Assembly: GCA_036362985.1 (NCBI GenBank)
Contig: JAYGXS010000004.1
Location: 68,064,237 to 68,128,236 of the forward strand
Reading direction: 5' to 3'
Source of the DNA: Ligula intestinalis
Taxonomy: Eukaryota; Platyhelminthes; Cestoda; Diphyllobothriidea; Diphyllobothriidae
Length of the DNA: 64,000 nucleotides
Notes under the pieces: generated by a model
What the model saw: the letters and a program-made list of their open reading frames with translations, nothing else
Database searches by the model: none
What the model was told of the DNA's origin: nothing
Shown: positions 60,895 to 64,000 of the stretch, one piece after another
Layout of the letters: each line of letters begins with the position of its first letter
How positions within the stretch are numbered: position 1 is the stretch's first letter
Translations under genes and position numbers: made by a program

Positions 60895-61060
60895 CTGTAG
60901 CGCCGGCGCCAAGCTCGCAAACTATCACGTGACTGCGCTCTTCTATCTGCTTCTGGAACAGCCAATCACAGGTTCCGTATACTGCTACTGACCAAGCAGT
61001 TGATTAAGCGGCCAGTGACACTCTTGCATGACGTTTATGCATTCACGCCCACAGCACGTT
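60895..61060 (+). repeat. repeat G, copy 1
   Basis: It aligns with 63028-63190: TATCACGTGACTGCGCTCTT, GGAACAGCCAATCACAGG, AAGCAGTTGATTAAGCGGCC and AGTGACACTC. The CCAAT block is shared with R1, so G could be a diverged R1 in reverse. Confidence 0.55.
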
Positions 61061-61257
61061 AGCAGACAGACGCGCGTACAGGGCCCAGGCCCGCCGCGTG
61101 TCGGAGTTGCGTACCACCACTGAGTTTCAGCATGTAATAAATAACTCCTACTGGTCGTATCAGTTCTCTTCCTATACAAGACTGGGCGTGATAATTTTAG
61201 TGCTCTGAGCACACTCAAGGCTAAGACTCCTACAGCGCGCTACGTGGGATTGTGTAC

Positions 61258-61304
61258 GACTGGCTGATGAGGGTTTATAAGCCAGAAATGGTCATTCCAA
61301 TGTC
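61258..61304 (+). ncRNA. hammerhead ribozyme-like motif (type I)
   Basis: Helix I UGG pairs with CCA. Core CUGAUGA. Helix II GGUU-UAUA-AGCC (one G.U). GAA. Helix III AU-GGUC-AU, then U. Relative to 25140, helix I changes G.U to G-C while keeping pairing, which argues for structural constraint. Confidence 0.55.
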
Positions 61305-61994
61305 CTTTGCCGTTGACGACAAGGTTATTTGGGAAAGCTGTCATCAGTACATGCGTCAAATACTAGCTGTCTCTAAATCACTGCTCATTATAACGAGCCT
61401 CTCCTTCTGGCGGTCAACGAAAACAAAGGTGTCATTGAAGATTTCAATGCTGAGCAGGACCTCCGGGATAGACCGCCTTCGAAAAGGGAATGATCAAGAT
61501 CTCAGCGAAAAGTACAGACGCGCCAATCGACTTGTCCTCGCGTTCAAATGTCTACCTGATCAAGATAGGAAAGACAATTGGATGGATTGAGACTTTACTG
61601 AGACAGAGTGTACACGCAATACTACAAGCAGTTAATCACTAGGAAGGTGAGGCGCATTCGGACGAACCTTGTACGCCTGGAACCAATCACTGAAGAAAGA
61701 TAAATATCGATCAGCGTCACAAGACTGGGACTGAGTCACGAGCGTGTGCTATACTCGTCACCCGTGTAGGGAGGAGCAAAAGCGATATGGGTAAGAAGCG
61801 GCGCTGACAGGCATCTACACACGCTGCAGTTGGTTAAGCATAGCACGTGGCCTCACATACTAGATCTTCTTTCCAAAGTGCCAACTGAGCCCGAGTTCGA
61901 ACCTCCAGTCTGCCCGGCCAAGTATTAGAATGTGGCGACGAGAATAGCCTGATTTTTTTCTCTGAGTGTACAGAAGAAAGGGATATTACCAGGG

Positions 61995-62600
61995 TTACCG
62001 GGTCAGACCACCCTTATGTGCATCTACTCCTTTACTTGCTCCTGTGGAGCAGGTTATATTGGTCATACGAGTAGGTGCCTATCCAGAAGAATAAAGGAAC
62101 ACCACCCGACATCGTTGAGATAAGATGAAATCAGGAGCATAAACAGTTCTGTTCTGGCGTACAGGGTTGATTCCAGACATCATGTGGAAGCCTTCCGGTT
62201 GATCTATAAAGTCCTATCAAACTATCCGAAGTCCCTGGAACAGCGCCTTCTAGCGACAGCAAAAGTGACCACTATCATGTTGGTGAAGCCAGCGTAGTAT
62301 GCACAAAAGAACTTCCTACAAGCTCCGCATCTGGCGTGGTCCATCGTCACTTGCCGAGATGCACTCGTCTGCGCTCTGTTTGTCTTCCTTCCCCTCTCCT
62401 AGGCTGGCTACACCAAATCGTACCCTCATAACCAGCCTTCTCTTATCAACCACTCTTCCACCTATTCCAGACACTCACTTGTACGAAAAAACTGAACAAG
62501 TTTTTACTTGTACCCCATTCCCTCATAAACGTACTAGCCCGACTAGAATTTATCGAAAGCATAAGTACGCTCGCCAAATACTCTTCTGAATTCTCTGATG
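61995..62600 (+). pseudogene. PLE lineage C endonuclease fragment with 3' tail
   Basis: Translation: TTLMCIYSFTCSCGAGYIGH, TSRCLSRRIKEHHP, stop, RSINSSVLAYRVDS, AFRLIYKVLSNYPKSLEQRL, LATAKVTTIMLVKPA, stop. The sister frame at 50489 reads MCIYSFTCSCKAGYIGRT. The tail 62262-62585 is shared with 19755-20095. Stops and the GYIGH change show decay. Confidence 0.75.
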
Positions 62601-63027
62601 GGAATTCTCACAGCTCTAAAGCGATATTAGTTTGGCCGAAATTCTGACTTAGCTTTAAGATCTGTGGCAGCTGTCTCAATACTCGTAGTGTAGTGGTTAT
62701 AGTAGATCTCACATCCTAGACCGCTACAGATCCTCTAGTCGAACGACTACCTAAAAGTGCTCGGTGGTTTATAGGACAACCAACCTAAAAATAGTAGGTA
62801 AGCATGGTTGCGTTTGGTTAGTAAGGTTTTGAGCAGGAAAAAATGAAATAGGTTCAATAAGACAACCTCATTGGATGATAACTGGTTAAAAATAGTAGAG
62901 CCCAAAGGGGAAGGAAAGTGTGGTGCCTTTTAAGAGGTGTGACAAATCACAACTAAAAATCGGACAAGACGAGCTTGAAAAATGGGGTTTAAGCACTCGG
63001 CCTCAGCTTACGCCAGTAATTGAATTC
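62600..63027. other. unassigned sequence
   Basis: Nothing recognised. Confidence 0.35.
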
Positions 63028-63190
63028 CTTTGGAGCGTCGGCTCCAAGCCCACGAATTGTCACGTGACTGTGCTCTCTATCTGTCTTTGGAACAGCCAAT
63101 CACAGGTGTCGTGGACCGTTATTGGCTAAGCAGTTGATCAATCGGCCAGTACCTACTTCTCACGTGAAGTTCATGCATGCCGACGTACGG
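63028..63190 (+). repeat. repeat G, copy 2
   Basis: TGTCACGTGACTGTGCTCTC, GGAACAGCCAATCACAGG, AAGCAGTTGATCAATCGGCC and AGTACC match the copy at 60895-61060. Confidence 0.55.
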
Positions 63191-63724
63191 TGCAGCCTGA
63201 TGAGGGAGGTTCGTTCGTCCAACAATTACTTTGACACAATGTTCCGCGGGTTTTTCAGATCGGAAATTATCGTGGATGCCGCCATAATAAACATGGGACA
63301 GTTGCAATCCCCGGGCACGAGCACCGATCAGTCCACAGAGCCCTCCACTCCCTCGCTCATGACGATATACAACTGGTACTATTCCGACGGGGTGGCCGGC
63401 ATTCGTCAGATGTGCGGCAGGGACTGCAAAGCTGAACCAAGCTTCCACGCGTGTCAATTCTACCCTCTGACAGGCGACAGGACGGGATGGCAAAACCCAC
63501 CCTGCTAACTGCTTGCCTTTCTGTTTAAGGAAAGTCGGTATGCTGGCGCACAACCCAGCGGGACGTATGACGCCAGAGGGCAGACGGGAAGATCAATGCC
63601 CTACAGCAAAATGCACCCCCTGGGGTTTAGGAATGCAATACAAAAGAAGGAGACTTGTGTTGCTGTAAATTTCTGCAGTTTACAGCACAGTTGTGTGAAA
63701 GGAGAATCGATCGCTCTAGCCAGA

Positions 63725-63777
63725 ATTTTAAAAGCTTGACGTTTCGCACTTACGTTCAAACCCATCCTCAGAGGCAA
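63725..63777 (-). ncRNA. hammerhead-like PLE 3'-end motif
   Basis: Reverse strand: CCU-CUGAGGA-U, a weak hairpin region of 18 nt, C, GAA-ACGU-C. It has the CUGANGA and GAA segments in the same spacing as 43388 and ends with GCGATCGATTC, like other lineage B tails. Helix II is poor here. Confidence 0.35.
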
Positions 63778-64000
63778 CGAAAACAACGACAATGTCCAAT
63801 CAGACTTCGAAAGGGAAAAAGCAGTTGGTTTTATCCAGACTCGCCCCCCAAATTAATGAAAGTAGGCAGCCCAGGTGAGAAACGCTAAGGATAAGTGATT
63901 GCGATGAGCCCGCACAGACATATCGTAATTGCTGTTCATGCTCTGATCAGATGTTACAGCATGACGAAATGGATTGCGACTCCACGAGTGTCTTTGTTGA

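Noticed and set aside
63119..63553. 144- and 128-codon frames on opposite strands
   Set aside because: They overlap each other over repeat G and neighbouring DNA, with no recognisable domain in either.

Overview
The window looks like a repeat-rich, AT-leaning genome segment from a parasitic flatworm. This is inference: the one recognisable complete host gene has 32-34 bp micro-introns, a class typical of Platyhelminthes, and the sequence is packed with Penelope-like elements (PLEs), CR1/L2-like LINEs, tRNA-derived SINEs and MITEs. A tapeworm is the best guess but is not proven. There are no bacterial-style operons, and most open frames are chance or decayed retroelement fragments.

Layout. 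1-1120: decayed PLE cut by the window edge. 3025-6564: a DPCD homologue on the + strand in six exons (2.8 kb first intron, then introns of 34, about 50, 34 and 32 bp). 6565-10240: mostly unassigned AT-rich DNA. 10240-13250: copies of a modular ~350-450 bp interspersed repeat (called R1 here). 13260-15385: a decayed CR1-like LINE plus a second LINE 3' end. 16405-17870: second PLE of the first lineage. 18000-22290: triplet microsatellite, R1, a PLE tail, and an L2-like LINE inside a TA-flanked pogo-like MITE. 23109-24095: a long-arm foldback element. 24195-30475: R1 copies, a tRNA-like/ribozyme element, SINEs and a mariner-like MITE. 31960-32850: transposase fragment and PLE endonuclease fragment. 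33800-47890: dense R1 copies, PLE 3' ends, SINEs and an inverted R1 pair. 48195-51448: two foldback elements around one NEMF/Rqc2-like exon, the second carrying a nested PLE whose ends are inverted hammerhead-ribozyme motifs. 51865-63900: further R1 copies, three more PLE endonuclease or RT fragments, a 100-N assembly gap inside a palindrome, and further ribozyme-like motifs.

The most interesting theme is the number of hammerhead-ribozyme (HHR) motifs. Five have the CUGANGA...GAA core, plausible helices I and II and a very short helix III; two copies are mutated. A further, weaker hairpin family marks the 3' ends of one PLE lineage. Host coding content that I can support is limited to DPCD and a single NEMF-like exon.
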